Assembly: GCA_035079385.1 (NCBI GenBank)
Contig: JAVHKY010000011.1
Coordinates: 11,116,001-11,180,000 of the forward strand
Reading direction: 5' to 3'
Origin: Aspidiotus rigidus
Lineage: Eukaryota > Arthropoda > Insecta > Hemiptera > Diaspididae
DNA length: 64,000 nt
Made by a program: the position numbers and the translations under genes. Shown here piece by piece: positions 45,840 to 57,364 of this stretch. Below the pieces are notes generated by a model. It did not search any database. It worked only from the letters and a program-made list of their open reading frames with translations, and had not been told where the DNA came from. Position 1 is the first letter of the stretch, and the number at the start of each line of letters is the position of its first letter.

Positions 45840-46435
45840 TATGATGTCATCGGATTGGGATATCAAAAGGCAAACCTATGACTTCATCAAATTGTGACGT
45901 CACAGTTCCGGACTTTGGAGCTATATATGATAGGGGGGAAACCTAAAAAAAGCTGATCTATGACGTCATCAGAATGTGATGTCACAAAGCTGACCTATAG
46001 CGTCATCAAATTGTGACGTCACAGTTCCGGATTTTGAAACTATACATGATATGAGGGGAACTTGAACAAAAACTGATCCATAACGTCATCAGATTGGGAC
46101 GTCACAAGGCTGACCAATGACGTCATCAAACTGTGACGTCACAAGCCGCGCGCCTCAAACTATGTATGATGGGAGCAGGATTTGAAAAAGAAAAAACTGA
46201 TCTTTGGCGTCATCAGATTGTGACGTCCCAAGACTGACCTATGGCGTCATCAAATTGTGACGTCACAGGTCCGAAATTTGGAACTATACACAATATGGGG
46301 GGGGGGGAAGGAACTTGAACACAAACTCATGTATAATGTCATCGGATTGGGACATCACATGACTGACCTATGACGTCATCAAACTGTGACGTCACAGGCC
46401 CCATTTCGATATATGATACGAGGATGAGGGCGACT
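45840..46435. repeat. TGACGTCA tandem array (third locus), ~110-130-bp units
   Basis: Each unit reads CTATGACGTCATCA, then AATTGTGACGTCACAG, then a CTATATATGATAGG-like phrase and GGGGAACTTGAA. The CTATATATGA-like phrase recurs near 45932, 46040, 46159, 46283 and 46410. Eight perfect TGACGTCA octamers are present, usually in close pairs about 15 bases apart. The reverse complement of the spacer (CCCCTCCTATCATATATAG) is the hallmark of the ~175-bp satellite at 32.2-33.1 kb, so the two families share a module. Confidence 0.85.
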
Positions 46436-46499
46436 AGGAAAAATTTCGAACTCTTAGCTTCCGAACGGCGGACAGCAAATATTTTTTCCGAAAAACCCC

Positions 46500-47280
46500 A
46501 GATAAAAGAAAATTTAGCAAATAATCTCTGACGACCATTTGTAGCATTGTAGTACCAAATTTGACCTCATTTTGCAGTTTTATCACCTCTTTCCCACAAA
46601 TTATCAATAAAGTTACATTGTACCCTTCTCTTATAAATTTACACTTCAGATTGCGAGACAGAGATATTGGGTCATAGGTGGACGAAATACGAAGGAAAAA
46701 AGGGGGAAACGAAAAATTAACGAAGAATCTCCGAGGATCATTTGAAATGTCTAGCCCAAATTCACCTCAATTTGCAACGCAATCTTCGCCCTCTTCTCAT
46801 ATTGCCCAGATATGGCTATCTTCTACCCTTTTATTGCGGACTTGTGCCTCAGAGGATACAGATGATGGATATAGATGAAACAAAAAGAGACGAGATCAGT
46901 AAACAACATCCGTCGACGATTTACAAATTATTGCCAGACACGACCCCCTATTTGGCAGTTCTGTCTTCTGTCCTCAACTTTTTTTGTCCTCTCCACGTGG
47001 ATTGGTGCTTGAAAAGGAGGAGGAAGTCCACAGATAGAGACAAAGAATAGAGAGGAGAGATCAGTCAACCAATCTCTGACGATCGTTGCATTTATTGCAA
47101 TGCTCATTTTGCAGCTTCAACTCCTCTCGCCCTCAAACTGCCACGGTATATTCTTTTGAAAGAAAGTCCACTTACCTAATTATTAAATTGATTCTGTACT
47201 TGAAATCCTTTTCCTCCTTGAAGCTCTCCAACACTCTGTACTATCGAATTGTTGAATTAAGGCACGGGAAAAGAGGATGA
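46500..47280 (+). repeat. diverged ~190-bp tandem repeat, about four units
   Basis: Units share AATCTCTGACGACCATTT or TCCGTCGACGATTTAC, then TTTGCAGTTTTATCACCTC-like and CTTCTC phrases, then an AGACAGAGATATTGGG- or GATAGAGACAAAGAATAG-like end. Units start near 46525, 46725, 46905 and 47070. Divergence is high and the period is only approximate. Confidence 0.5.
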
Positions 47281-48629
47281 AAGGCAAATTATCAGAGAAT
47301 TTCACGAAAAAGACCGAGCAGATCACAGATGGGAATGAGACAGATGCTGGAGAACTCACTTACCCTTTTCTAGAACAGAAACCAGTAACGTTTTGTAGGC
47401 AGTGATCAATTTCAAATTTGAGTTCGTAATTTAATCTCTTATAGTCCTTCTATCAATGACAACCTGACAATTTCCACCACAAACAAAGAAACTATGATAA
47501 TCGAAGACAATTTCCGCATAAATAATAGAATATTGAAGGCAAATATTTGGTATGTTTGAAAGGAAGAGGGAATTTGACGACATAAGTAAATAAAGTCTTT
47601 CCTTCCTGATGTCAGGTGCACATAATGACTTCGAACGAACGTAGGAAAGAGTGAAATTAGAGCAACAGACAGACACAAAAAAAGTGGGTCAAATGAAAGT
47701 TCATAGCTTCCTTCGATAATTCACCATAATTCGAGCAGTAATATTTACTCATTTTCCGAACACGTGAGAGGGATATCGCCAGGCAGGCTAAACTAGGCCA
47801 AATCTTATCTTTAATCCACACTCAAAATTGTATTGGTCGTTACGCGGAATACCTTTATGGAACAGAAGATTCATTTTATCGATCAGCACCTTCGAAATAT
47901 TTTGGTGATCAGCTGTTACACAATGTTTTTGAACTCTCTCCTGCACGAAATCAGATAAACCTTCAAGTCCGCGAGAAAAAGAGCAACGATTACCACAAAG
48001 CTATCAGGAAATTTTTTGATTTTATTACTCATCGAGTGTAGCGGCTCGTACAATCGTATCTTATCTAGGGGAGCTTTAAACTTTAACGAAAACGATTTAC
48101 TTCTCTTCTCGATAAGTGCATCAAGTATACGAGTATAAGTCACCTCGATTCGAAAATGAAATTAATTCCCTCGATGCTCACGATGGTGGAGTGTCACTTC
48201 CTAAACCGATACGAGCGCGCACGATGTACATTCACAAGGTGATGAACTACATCAGGCAGATGAGGCTCACGAGAAACGGGAATCATCGAACTTGAGAATA
48301 TCTCGACAATATGCGACGAAATACAGAGACAAAGCACGACAGACAGTGAGGCACTTCACGCAGATATGGCGACTCGAAAATACTCTTACGTCATGGCGAA
48401 CTGGTTGACTGGTCGGTGACAGAACGGTATACAGCCACGAAACTGGAAATTACATTTTACAATGGGGAACACGATTTAGAGTATAGTCATGAATCATCGA
48501 CGCTCTTGTCAACCGACGGAGAGTATTGTCACGCAGTACAATACTCGCATTGTGTACGAAAAACAAAATTTTCATTTATTTCTCACCCGAATGACATTTT
48601 CATTCTTCGAATCGAAGGCCCTCAGAGGG
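47281..48629. other. stretch with no recognised gene
   Basis: Open frames of 75-90 codons at 47431-47676, 47916-48143 (minus) and 48416-48685 (plus) lack recognisable domains. Confidence 0.4.
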
Positions 48630-48703
48630 CTCCAGGATACGAAACTAAACGTGCATTGAAAAATCTCTCCAGGATACGAAACTAAACGTGCATTGAAAAA
48701 TCT
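48630..48703. repeat. perfect 37-bp tandem duplication
   Basis: The 37-base unit starting CTCCAGGATACGAAACTAAA is present at 48630-48666 and again, identical, at 48667-48703. The identity implies a very recent slip, or an assembly artefact. Confidence 0.9.
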
Positions 48704-48947
48704 AGGTACGCGCCGACGACGAAGATCATTACACAATGATCCAGAATAACAAGAAAAAAAAACAGGTCAATTAACTGAAATATAAGACAAGTGTTTCCTA
48801 GTATGTGCAATCAAAGTGTCGAGAAGTTGTTCGATGTAGGGACTCGATAGTAGAAATACATCTAAATTTACCGAAGACCGTACACAGAGAAGTTTTGAGA
48901 CAAGTTAAGATCAGTGTACCTCGCTTCTCGCAGCTTTGAGTACAGGA

Positions 48948-48953
48948 TTTATT
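48948..48953 (-). terminator. candidate polyadenylation signal for ATG101
   Basis: The plus strand reads TTTATT here, giving AATAAA on the minus strand about 390 bases past the ATG101 stop codon. It is the most plausible signal I noticed downstream, but other A/T-rich sites exist. Confidence 0.35.
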
Positions 48954-49340
48954 CACGCTTTCAAATCATCGTTCTTATACAAGAAGAGGTTAAAAGAATA
49001 GTGACATTCCTGCACTCTGGTAGTAACGTAAACTAACAGAAGATATTCAAATCAGCAGGACACCCAAGAAGACAAGAACCTTGCTGAAGACGTCAGTAGA
49101 ATTTTTCGATTCAGAGGTAGATTTAGCCTTTCAAAATTCCGAAAAAAAACTTCTTCCAGAAACACTTCAACATCTTCATGCACAAAAGTGATCGTATCGA
49201 ATTCTATCATCTAGTCCGGATGAATATTATAATTCCCATCGTTCCCATGTTGTACAAATTATCTAAAGTCTTACCTCTCGTGATTTCCAGAGAATAGCAA
49301 ACTTCTCATCTGTTACAGCGTCGACAAACTCTCGAACTTC

Positions 49341-49979
49341 TCACGAGAATAAGGTCGTCTTCAAAACTTTCCCCAAGGCATCTCTTAAGGACGGCGGACA
49401 ATCTGAGGTCATGAATGAAACATTGAAAAGGTAAGGCTGCACATCTAATAAATCCGTATTGAATACATAGGCAAGCTCTTCTGAGACCGGAGTGGTAGGC
49501 AGGTATTCGTTGCGATTCACTATCTCGGCTATATCGATAATCTTCTCTCCCAAGGTAATGCCGACTGTCTCTCGCAGATCTTCGTTGTATTGTTTGAGCA
49601 GATTCACGCGTAAATTCCACACCTCCCACGTTATACTTTCCGGATTGAAAGGCCAGAGTGATTTCTTACGCTCGAAGAACTCTAAAGATATCTGACCGCA
49701 GCCTTTGTGGTCTCGGCGTAATTTATGCGAGAAAATTGAGATCTCTTTGCGGAGCATTTCCTGCAGAAGCTGTGACGAACAGCAGAGATAGGTGACGTCG
49801 ATGAAGTTACAGTCCACGTCCTGATATCCGACCGTACCGACCGTGTAGGAGCCATCGGGTTTGAAATTGAACTTTCCCAGCGTTCTGTACAGCAATACGG
49901 TATGGAATATAGACGATACGGCTTCTTCTACCTGTCTTCCTTCCAGTCTCAGTTCATAGGTTTGGGATCGTGAATTCAT
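49341..49979 (-). CDS. Atg101: autophagy-related protein 101 (ATG101)
   Basis: The 212-residue product matches ATG101, the HORMA-fold partner of ATG13 in the ULK1/Atg1 kinase complex that starts autophagosome formation in the cytosol. Length is close to the family norm of about 218. Visible family blocks are EGRQVEEA (13-20), VGTVGYQDVDCNFIDVTY (47-64), the segment QISLEFFERKKSLWPF (96-111) and the later EYLPTTP and DVQPYLFNVSF (179-189). The WF finger, which recruits downstream factors, is W109-P110-F111. The start is the ATG at 49979, giving MNSRSQTYELRLEGRQ; upstream codons stay open to about 50078 but lie in a spliced 5' UTR. The coding part has no intron. It is intact with a TGA stop and is probably functional. 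Confidence 0.95.
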   Translation of the reverse strand: MNSRSQTYELRLEGRQVEEAVSSIFHTVLLYRTLGKFNFKPDGSYTVGTVGYQDVDCNFIDVTYLCCSSQLLQEMLRKEISIFSHKLRRDHKGCGQISLEFFERKKSLWPFNPESITWEVWNLRVNLLKQYNEDLRETVGITLGEKIIDIAEIVNRNEYLPTTPVSEELAYVFNTDLLDVQPYLFNVSFMTSDCPPSLRDALGKVLKTTLFS

Positions 49980-50068
49980 CTTGCTGGATGACGCGGATAA
50001 CACTTCCGGGCATCCCTTTGCAACGGCAGTGTGTATCTGAGGTAACGTACGCTTTGTTTCTAGTTCAT
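49980..50068 (-). other. Atg101: ATG101 5' UTR of the coding exon, behind a splice acceptor
   Basis: On the minus strand a pyrimidine-rich run TTTTTTGTTCTCAG ends at 50069 and would open the exon at 50068, 89 bases before the start codon. A strong donor phrase (AAGGTGAGT on the minus strand) lies near 51668 and could close a non-coding first exon. This would make an intron of about 1.6 kb. The donor choice is a guess. Confidence 0.5.
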
Positions 50069-50069
50069 C

Positions 50070-53000
50070 TGAGAACAAAAAAAGTTTAATTAGTTCTCAT
50101 TGTGACATTCGACTTCGCAACGACGATTGTTAACTACCAAAACGATTATGATGAAAAAAGAGAGGAAAAAAAAAAAACTGTAATTAATATACGGACGTTA
50201 AAAAGAGTTAGCGAACAGAATTAAAACACGAACACTCGATAATTACGTGTGGGTTAAGAAACTAGAACTGAAGGTTCTCCTCTGTATCGACACAAGTCTC
50301 GTCAATTTAGAATTCAAATTTGCCAGACCGAAAATAAGTGTGCGCGACAATGAAACTATACAGAGAGAATATTTATACCCTAATATTATGCTACACGAGA
50401 TACCCATCAACTATAATCGGAAAAAGAGAAGCCGAATAATGAGAAAACTTCGGTGCCTACCTTTTTCGTTCGAGGATTAATGATTGTTCTTCGGTGAAAG
50501 AAAGAAACACTACCAACATTGAAGTTCGCGAAAAACAAATCGATATACGATACGTATCATATAATTGCGAAATTAAATGCACATTTTTCTTTCGATCGAA
50601 TTTCACGAAATTAAAGGAATCACGTTTTGATTGGAACGAAATAATCGAATACAGACGCAAATTACTAATGACGATCTCCAGCAAAACTCAACTGCGTATG
50701 ATGTTGATGTATTCTTTCCAATACGAAGGATTATAAAAGGTACGTAAACAAAGAACGAAAAAGAGGAAAATATGAAGACTAGACTTGGAATATTTATAAT
50801 TTTAGAAAACTCGACGATTGAAAAGTAGAAATTTCTTTAGAAAAATTTGATTATACGTGTATTATGATACATTTTTAGAATAAGGAAAGAAAAACGTCCT
50901 GTACAAAAATTATTAACACTAAAATAAGTGTGATTAGTGTTTTCGAGAGTTACACACTAAAACAAGAATCAAGAAAGGAGAAAGACAAGCACAACATTTA
51001 CACAGCGGACAGTGGTCGACTCCGCACGGCTGATGTCACGGAACGATCACACTGCGTGACTGCAGCGCTACCACGCGAAAGAGCGAACGAAAAAAACGAA
51101 CGATGCGTTGAACGAACGGTCACGCAGGTCGCGGAGTTAGTACACAGTAAGTAAGTGCAGAACGCGGAACTCCCGAGAACGCTTGGTAGTCTTTTGGAGT
51201 TGAACTTGTCATGTTGAGGTGAAAGAATCATCGTTCATGAGTTTTCCCTTTTGTCATTATTGTCATACACTGCACTGTGCATGACTGTGCTCATTGGTTC
51301 TGTATCGTGCGTAGTACCGTATGAAGATTTTTCGGTGATATTATTTGCATAAAAGAGCTTCTTCTACGGGATAAAGAAATGCTATTCTGCTGATTGTTCT
51401 TTAATCACAATGACCACATTACGTTCAATTCGTATGCGGAGATGTATATTAATTGTATGAAGCCCCTTGACTACACATAATATTTCTGCGACGTAGTAAT
51501 ACAATAGATAGAAAAGAAGCCTTGAAATGAACCGAGTGACGAAGTTCATAATATTGTTGCGATTTTCTCCTAACCAAAACGGTTGAACGATCGGAGAAAC
51601 TAAATAATTATAATAATTTCCTCCATCTTATGTAGGTACCTACAATTTTCTATCGGATTCAAATACTCACCTTAAGTTCACGATTGTCCAAGGCTCAACA
51701 AAAAATATCCTAATTAGGTGAAATTAAACGATCACAATTTGGCAAGTGGTTCGATTACGATACGCTACCGTATACTTATTTAGAATGACGATTTTTGACA
51801 AATTCCATATAATAATCGAACTATTTTCATGTATTTATTCTTTCAATTAATATTATATCATTTTTCGAAAATTTGATCGAAAATTCTATCGTTCCAATCT
51901 GCTGACGTTTATTGATGAGATCTTTGTAAGAAATTCCTGATGCTCACAAAATTGCTATGAATTAGAGAAGAAGAAAAAGAAAACAGAACAATATTGTTAG
52001 AATTATCTACACCTTAAATTAATTCTCAAAAAACAATTTTTCTAAATAGACAGTATTCAATCGGTATACTTCTATTTTACCATTAATTCAAGAATTGTTA
52101 TACCGTAGCTACAAATGCGGTTTCTACGCGTGATCGAGCTTTGAAAGCATTCCATTTCTTCCGATCCGGATATTTTTGTGAAATCTACCTATCACCTTTT
52201 TTTTCTTACACAGGCCTACACCTAGTTTAGAAAATACGTCCAATTTTTCAGAAGCCATATGATTTCTTATTTCTATATCTTTGCATCACTATAACACGAT
52301 TCACACACTCTCGTAATACCTATAACTAACTGTCTATGTTATCAAGGAAAACCCTACTTACGGTTCACACTTATACAGTAGGCCTAATTGGATACATTGC
52401 CTGATGCTTTTACCTGAGTTTCGAAAATAATTATCAATTAACTTGATTTTGGTATACCGATGGCGTGGTATTCGAATTCATTATCCTTAGCTCTATCGAG
52501 AACCAAATTCGTTCTCACCAAATCATGATGTAAGTAAACAGGAACTGAATAACTTAAGGACATTTTACCTAGAGCTAAAAGTTATATACCAAGAATACAC
52601 TAGGTAAAAATATAGATTCCATGGACGTACCTACTTTTTAAATCTAATTTCACAAATTATGGTCAAACATTTTGAAAGAAGGATTTTACATCTCTGTGAA
52701 ATTGGCAGCTCAAAAGTTACTTGTTGCAGTATCATTCTATCAGTAGCATTAATTTTATTTTTACTTATACTGAAAGAATTCCGAAATAATTCTCACGACT
52801 GCCCGAATTTATAAGTTGATAGTGAGATTTGCAGGAGATATCGTCGGTAGAAAATTAAAAAAAAAAAAAAAGAATTTATTATTTCCAAGCATTGACAAGA
52901 CTTGAGATATAATCAATGTAATGAAGAAAGAACAATTATGATTCAACGAGGTTGATATATACCTTCACGAAAAAATTCAGGATGTATGTAGCCGTGGCTC

Positions 53001-53577
53001 AAGGATCGAGAAAAACTATACGTAACCTAGGTAGTAAATATTGTTCAGAAAATGTGGAGTTATCGAGAATAATTTACGAAAAAAAAGTAAAATGCTTCCT
53101 AAAATTGATTGCAAAATTTATTCACATACCTACCTAGGCAAATTTTGTTTTTCTTATTCCTAATGAAACGGTTTGTACTTATTTCATGACAAAAGATTTC
53201 AACAGCTTATTTTAATTCTTCCGACAAACAGTAATTCCTGAACATTTTTCAAATAGATACCTATGAAAATTCTCCCAGCTACTTACACTTGGAATTTGAT
53301 AACCAGAAGAAAATGACATATTATTGATATTACTGATGGAAGTACGACCATCATTTTCAGCCCTTTTCAGAATCATCGATAAATTAATAACCAGGGTGAG
53401 ACATGAAATCCGATCTTTATATTATTTTACAGCCATCCATAAGATGTTTTTATTTTTCCTTCTGTCCTGTTTCAAATACTTACCACTAATTTTTTCGTCA
53501 ACATAGCCACTGAAGGATATTCTTACACTATTCCATAGAAGTATGTTTCCACTTCCTAGGTTTCTGCAGTTTGCACC
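50070..53577. other. AT-rich intergenic or intronic stretch
   Basis: Much of 50070-51670 may be the 5' intron of ATG101. A GC-richer patch at about 51000-51180, with many CG dinucleotides, could be a promoter region. The rest up to 53577 contains no recognisable gene or element. Confidence 0.35.
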
Positions 53578-53696
53578 CAATATAAATTCAAGAAGAGAAA
53601 AGTTTACTCGTGGTACCTATACTTATTAATTAAAAACAAAAGAACGGCACTTAATACTAGGTACTAATTTTTAAATTTTTATTTTGAATAAAAACC

Positions 53697-53726
53697 GACG
53701 TTTCGTCGCTCACACGACATCATCAG
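53697..53726 (-). ncRNA. hammerhead-ribozyme-like motif, left arm
   Basis: The minus strand reads CUGAUGA, then a GUCGU/GCGAC helix II with a GUGA loop, then GAAAC and GUC. These are the conserved hammerhead core boxes, with one extra U at the base of helix II and a tiny ACGU helix III. Minimal hammerheads of this kind are known from the repeats of Penelope-like elements. Activity is untested. Confidence 0.65.
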
Positions 53727-54052
53727 GGATTACAAACGGAATGTACTAAGAGAGAACATGAAAAGAGAAGATACCTAAACAGATTACTCATTATTTTAAA
53801 ATGGACTTGTATACTCCTGAAAGTCCGTGTAAATCGGTCTTAAAATTGACAGTATTGTTACGTAATATATTTATAACTTCGAGAGTTTTTCTTTTTTTAT
53901 TGTTGCTTTCACGACCTACAATTTCGGTACGCTGAAAATCAAACTTATGGCTAGTACGATTTGAGAGTGTTGGGCCAGAGCAGTGATACCATTACCATCT
54001 CTTACATCAGTTTCATGCTGAGTTCTCTCTTAGTACATTCCGTTTGTAATCC

Positions 54053-54082
54053 CTGATGATGTCGCGTGAGCGACGAAACGTC
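54053..54082 (+). ncRNA. hammerhead-ribozyme-like motif, right arm
   Basis: The plus strand reads CUGAUGA, helix II GUCGC-GUGA-GCGAC, then GAAAC and GUC. Flanking AAUCC and GGUUU can form a weak helix I. It mirrors the left-arm motif, with one G-U pair changed to G-C in helix II. Confidence 0.68.
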
Positions 54083-54161
54083 GGTTTTTATTCAAAATAA
54101 AAATTTAAAAATTAGTGGTATTAAGTGCCGTTCTTTTGTTTTTAATTAATATAAATTCAAG

Positions 54162-56372
54162 TTTGAAATGAAATTTTGTCGTTTGGTGGGGCACAGAGAA
54201 CACTCGTAGAATATGTTTAAAATTATTACCAAGAAAAAATGAAAAAAATAAGGAATCAATTGTGTTCGAGAATCAAATGAAAATAAAAGAGAGAAATGAG
54301 AGAGGATAAAAAGTCGTGGAAAAAAAGAAGGGAAAAAAGTAGAACCTAGGTATCTTGTCGACTGATTTTTGTGTAGTTATGATGCTCGAAAACATCTTGA
54401 AAACAAAAATCAAGATTATAACATTTTGAGAGGACAAAATATCGAAAACTGTTCCAAGACTGAAACAATTACGATCGCTAGAGGAACTTTCTTCGAGTTC
54501 GCACACCAGAAAATGTATGGAAACTGTGAAGAAGAGTACAAATAAGGAAATAAATATTTTTTCAGATACGTACTCCATTTGCTAAACGAGTCGTGTGCAA
54601 CGTATGATACATATCCGTATTAGAATATTTCAAAGTGAATATTTAATGAAGAAAAATGTAGCTGTACTTAACCAGGTACGAACTTGAATATTTCTTCTTA
54701 AAGCAGGCATTGAAAACCTACATTATTTTTTCAACTGGTTTAAATCTTTTCACGACGATCGATTCTTATTTGTGAAACAATAAACCATCACATAGTTTTG
54801 ACAATAATTTAACTATAAATTACAAAGAAAACAACACATGTGTGCTTACTGTCGTTTACCTATTTGCTCGTGTTCTCATGCACCTGATGGAAAATCTTCC
54901 TGAAACCCTACCTATATAAATATCTCAATTTTCCACTGTAATTCTTCATTGTACAAGTTCAGTGATTTCTAATCATTTTATATGTCTTGAGTGTTTCATT
55001 GTACTTATTCGAGAATTCATTTGGTTAGTTCCAGAGAATTTTATTTTCTTTTTGTTTGAAAAAAAAAAAAAAGTGTACTTAGATATTTTATTCAATTTTT
55101 TTTTCGTTTTTCCTTTCAGTATTATCGAGAAATTTAATTTTTAATTTTTATTTTCATTCAATTTTATTGCGTATTTATTCCCGTAGGGCTACATGCATTA
55201 AGAATTTTACTTAATTCCCTTTCGAATTAAGAATAAAAATATTTTTTTAATATTCGGTTTCAAAATAGGAGTGAGTGTATCAGTATATAAGGTTTCTTAG
55301 ATGAATAATGATATCTCAAAAAGAGGGGCCGATGGGTGTACATATTATTATGTTAACGTTCAAGTATAATCATTATCATTCGAAGTATTTAATTTCATAT
55401 CATACTCCACTGATACTCATTTCCTCTCCCCTCTCATCAGCTGCATTAAAATTCGTAACATCGTTTTTAAGATATTAGTACAGTTCAGCAGAGGCCAGAT
55501 TAAATTATAGGGAGGCTCAGCCAACTTCTTTTTACCAGGAACAGTAGGGGGTCTTACAAAACTTATGGAGAGGAAAGAGAGTCGAAAAACGGGAGGAGAA
55601 GAGAGAAGTCAGTAAGGCAGGATACAATGTCTGATAGTTTAGCAGAATATGGTGGCCAAGTTTTTCATACGATAGAGTAAGACTATTTCGCGATCCAATC
55701 TAATCCCGATTTTTAAACGACGGTCAAGAGAAAATTCAATTTACCATAGCCTAGAAACGTTCGACGCTTCAAAGGGGGTAGTTTTTACCCATAAATAACA
55801 TTTTTGATCTAATCGATATTTTCTTCGTAAAAGTTGTACAAAATTTTCAAACGAGGGAATATACAATAAACTTGTGATTTCCACAATGAAGAAAGCAAGT
55901 TTCTAGACAAATATGAGTGGTAAGGGACAGAATTTGATGCAATTAGATGGTATTTATATTTAGTACTTATTCCTCCCTAATTTTTTCTTCTTATTCCCTA
56001 AAAACAACAATTTGGTTTGTAAGTCATTAATCGACGATTTTTTAAATTTTATAAAACTGTTAGGTAATTGAAGGAAATAAAACTGAGGCAGTATAGGCTA
56101 TGATATGAAATTGAATATTTTAAATGATCATTAACTTTGTTTAATATCTAAGTGCACGTATCAAGGGACATTTTTTTTCTTTAGTTCTTTCAACGTAAAA
56201 TTGTTAGAAACAATTCAGCTCTCTTTTTCTCTACCTTTAGATAAAGTTCTTCCCGGTAAAGTGTACCTTTAGAACAAGTTTCTGTTACGCTCTTCTCAGG
56301 AATTAGAATAGCCAATTTTCTCTTAGCTTGTTTTTTACTAACCGCAACATTATTTTAGGTGAGTACGGTACG
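54162..56372. other. AT-rich stretch with no recognised gene
   Basis: Short frames such as 54273-54578 (minus) and 54962-55144 (plus) are low in complexity. The last few hundred bases should contain the promoter and any 5' UTR exon of the secreted-protein gene, but no TATA element stands out. Confidence 0.4.
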
Positions 56373-56789
56373 ATGAAAAACTACCAAGTTTTCACGCTCA
56401 CGTTGTTGGTGCTTTTTGGCAGCATAAATGCGAAAAATTTTTGGTCATATAAGGATGGAATGACTCATTACAATTCAGGTCAGTACATCTTACTTCACTA
56501 CAGACTGTCTTATTGTTCAAATTATGCATTCACTTTCGAAGCATGGCATAATTCGTAATCGTAAGGTGTTCAAAAATACGATGTCTTTTTAGTTACAAGA
56601 GAGAAATAAGTTTTGTAATTTACATAAATCATAGTCAAATTTTTCTTCGTTACAGGCCTGGTAAAGATGATGACTAAATCAGTTATGATGGGCTATATCG
56701 TCTATGGAAATGGTGTGTATGCGCAACCCGACGACGACCAAGTTGTACCCGGTTCGCCTCCTGACCAAGTTGTACCCGGAAGTCCATAG
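56373..56789 (+). CDS. small secreted protein with DQVVPGSP repeats (two exons)
   Basis: Exon 1 is 56373-56478, ending TCAG before GTCAGT. Exon 2 is 56656-56789, after TTCGTTACAG. Joined in phase they encode 79 residues ending in TAG. Residues 1-20 (MKNYQVFTLTLLVLFGSINA) form a clear signal peptide with likely cleavage after Ala20, followed by KNFWSYKDGMTHYNSGLVKM. A short hydrophobic stretch (MMGYIVYGNGVYA) precedes the acidic tail DDDQVVPGSPPDQVVPGSP, which holds two copies of DQVVPGSP. There is no cysteine in the mature part, and I recognise no family. A polyadenylation signal at 56896 fits. It lies about 2.2 kb upstream of the transporter gene, on the same strand. A secreted gut, salivary or cuticular peptide is possible, but no function can be assigned. 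Confidence 0.75.
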
Positions 56790-56895
56790 TACGACTCCAA
56801 CAATAGTTGAAATAATGACTATCGCGTTCTTGATATTTTATTGCTTTATCTTCCTCGTTTAGTATTTAAGATGCTATTACATTTAAAAAAATAAT

Positions 56896-56901
56896 AATAA
56901 A
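56896..56901 (+). terminator. polyadenylation signal of the small secreted protein gene
   Basis: AATAAA lies 107 bases after the stop codon, within an A-rich stretch. Confidence 0.6.
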
Positions 56902-57364
56902 GTAAATGGATATAAAAAAAAGAAAAAGGCTCTTCCTGCACAATGTTTAAGATTAATTTATGGTCACATTTCGAGTAGCCTGTATAAGAGCATAGGCTGC
57001 TGGAGACGTACGAGTGGTAATCATAAATGATAATGTGCAGAAAAACCTTTTTCTTTTTATTTTATTTCAGTGCACGCAAAAAAAGAATATTCGTATAATT
57101 ATTTAAAATAAATGAAAAGAGAGTTTCTTAGCGGAGTTCATTGAAGAATGTAGGGAACATGATTCGTCCACTGCGCAGAATCGACCTCTTCGGTAGTCAA
57201 TACTAACCCAAAGAGTGAAATTTTTTTCAAGTTCCACTTTTCTTTATAGTGAAAATTATTTCATTAAATTGCAAATCGCGCAGAAATAAAAGTACCTTAT
57301 TGAAAGGTACGAATCAAAATATACAAACACGTTTTCGGCACAACTTCCATTATCAAGTTCAGAC

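Larger units (their letters stand above)
53593..54147 (-). mobile_element. Penelope-like 3' fragment between inverted arms, 14-bp target duplication
   Basis: The 14-mer AATATAAATTCAAG flanks the block (53579-53592 and 54148-54161). Arms of about 130 bases, starting ATTAATTAAAAACAAAAGAA, lie inverted at about 53625-53755 and 54020-54150. Between them the minus strand encodes the end of a Penelope-like protein: ITALAQHSQIV, KIVGRESNNKKRKTLEVIN and NTVNFKTDLHGLSGVYKSIL in broken frames. That region follows the GIY-YIG nuclease. Each arm carries a hammerhead-like motif. This is a 5'-truncated insertion with an inverted copy of its own terminus at the 5' side. Confidence 0.82.

Noticed and set aside
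50070..50078. An upstream extension of ATG101 by 33 codons
   Set aside because: The extension has no ATG and crosses a splice acceptor. The residues do not resemble the family, whose N terminus matches the ATG at 49979.
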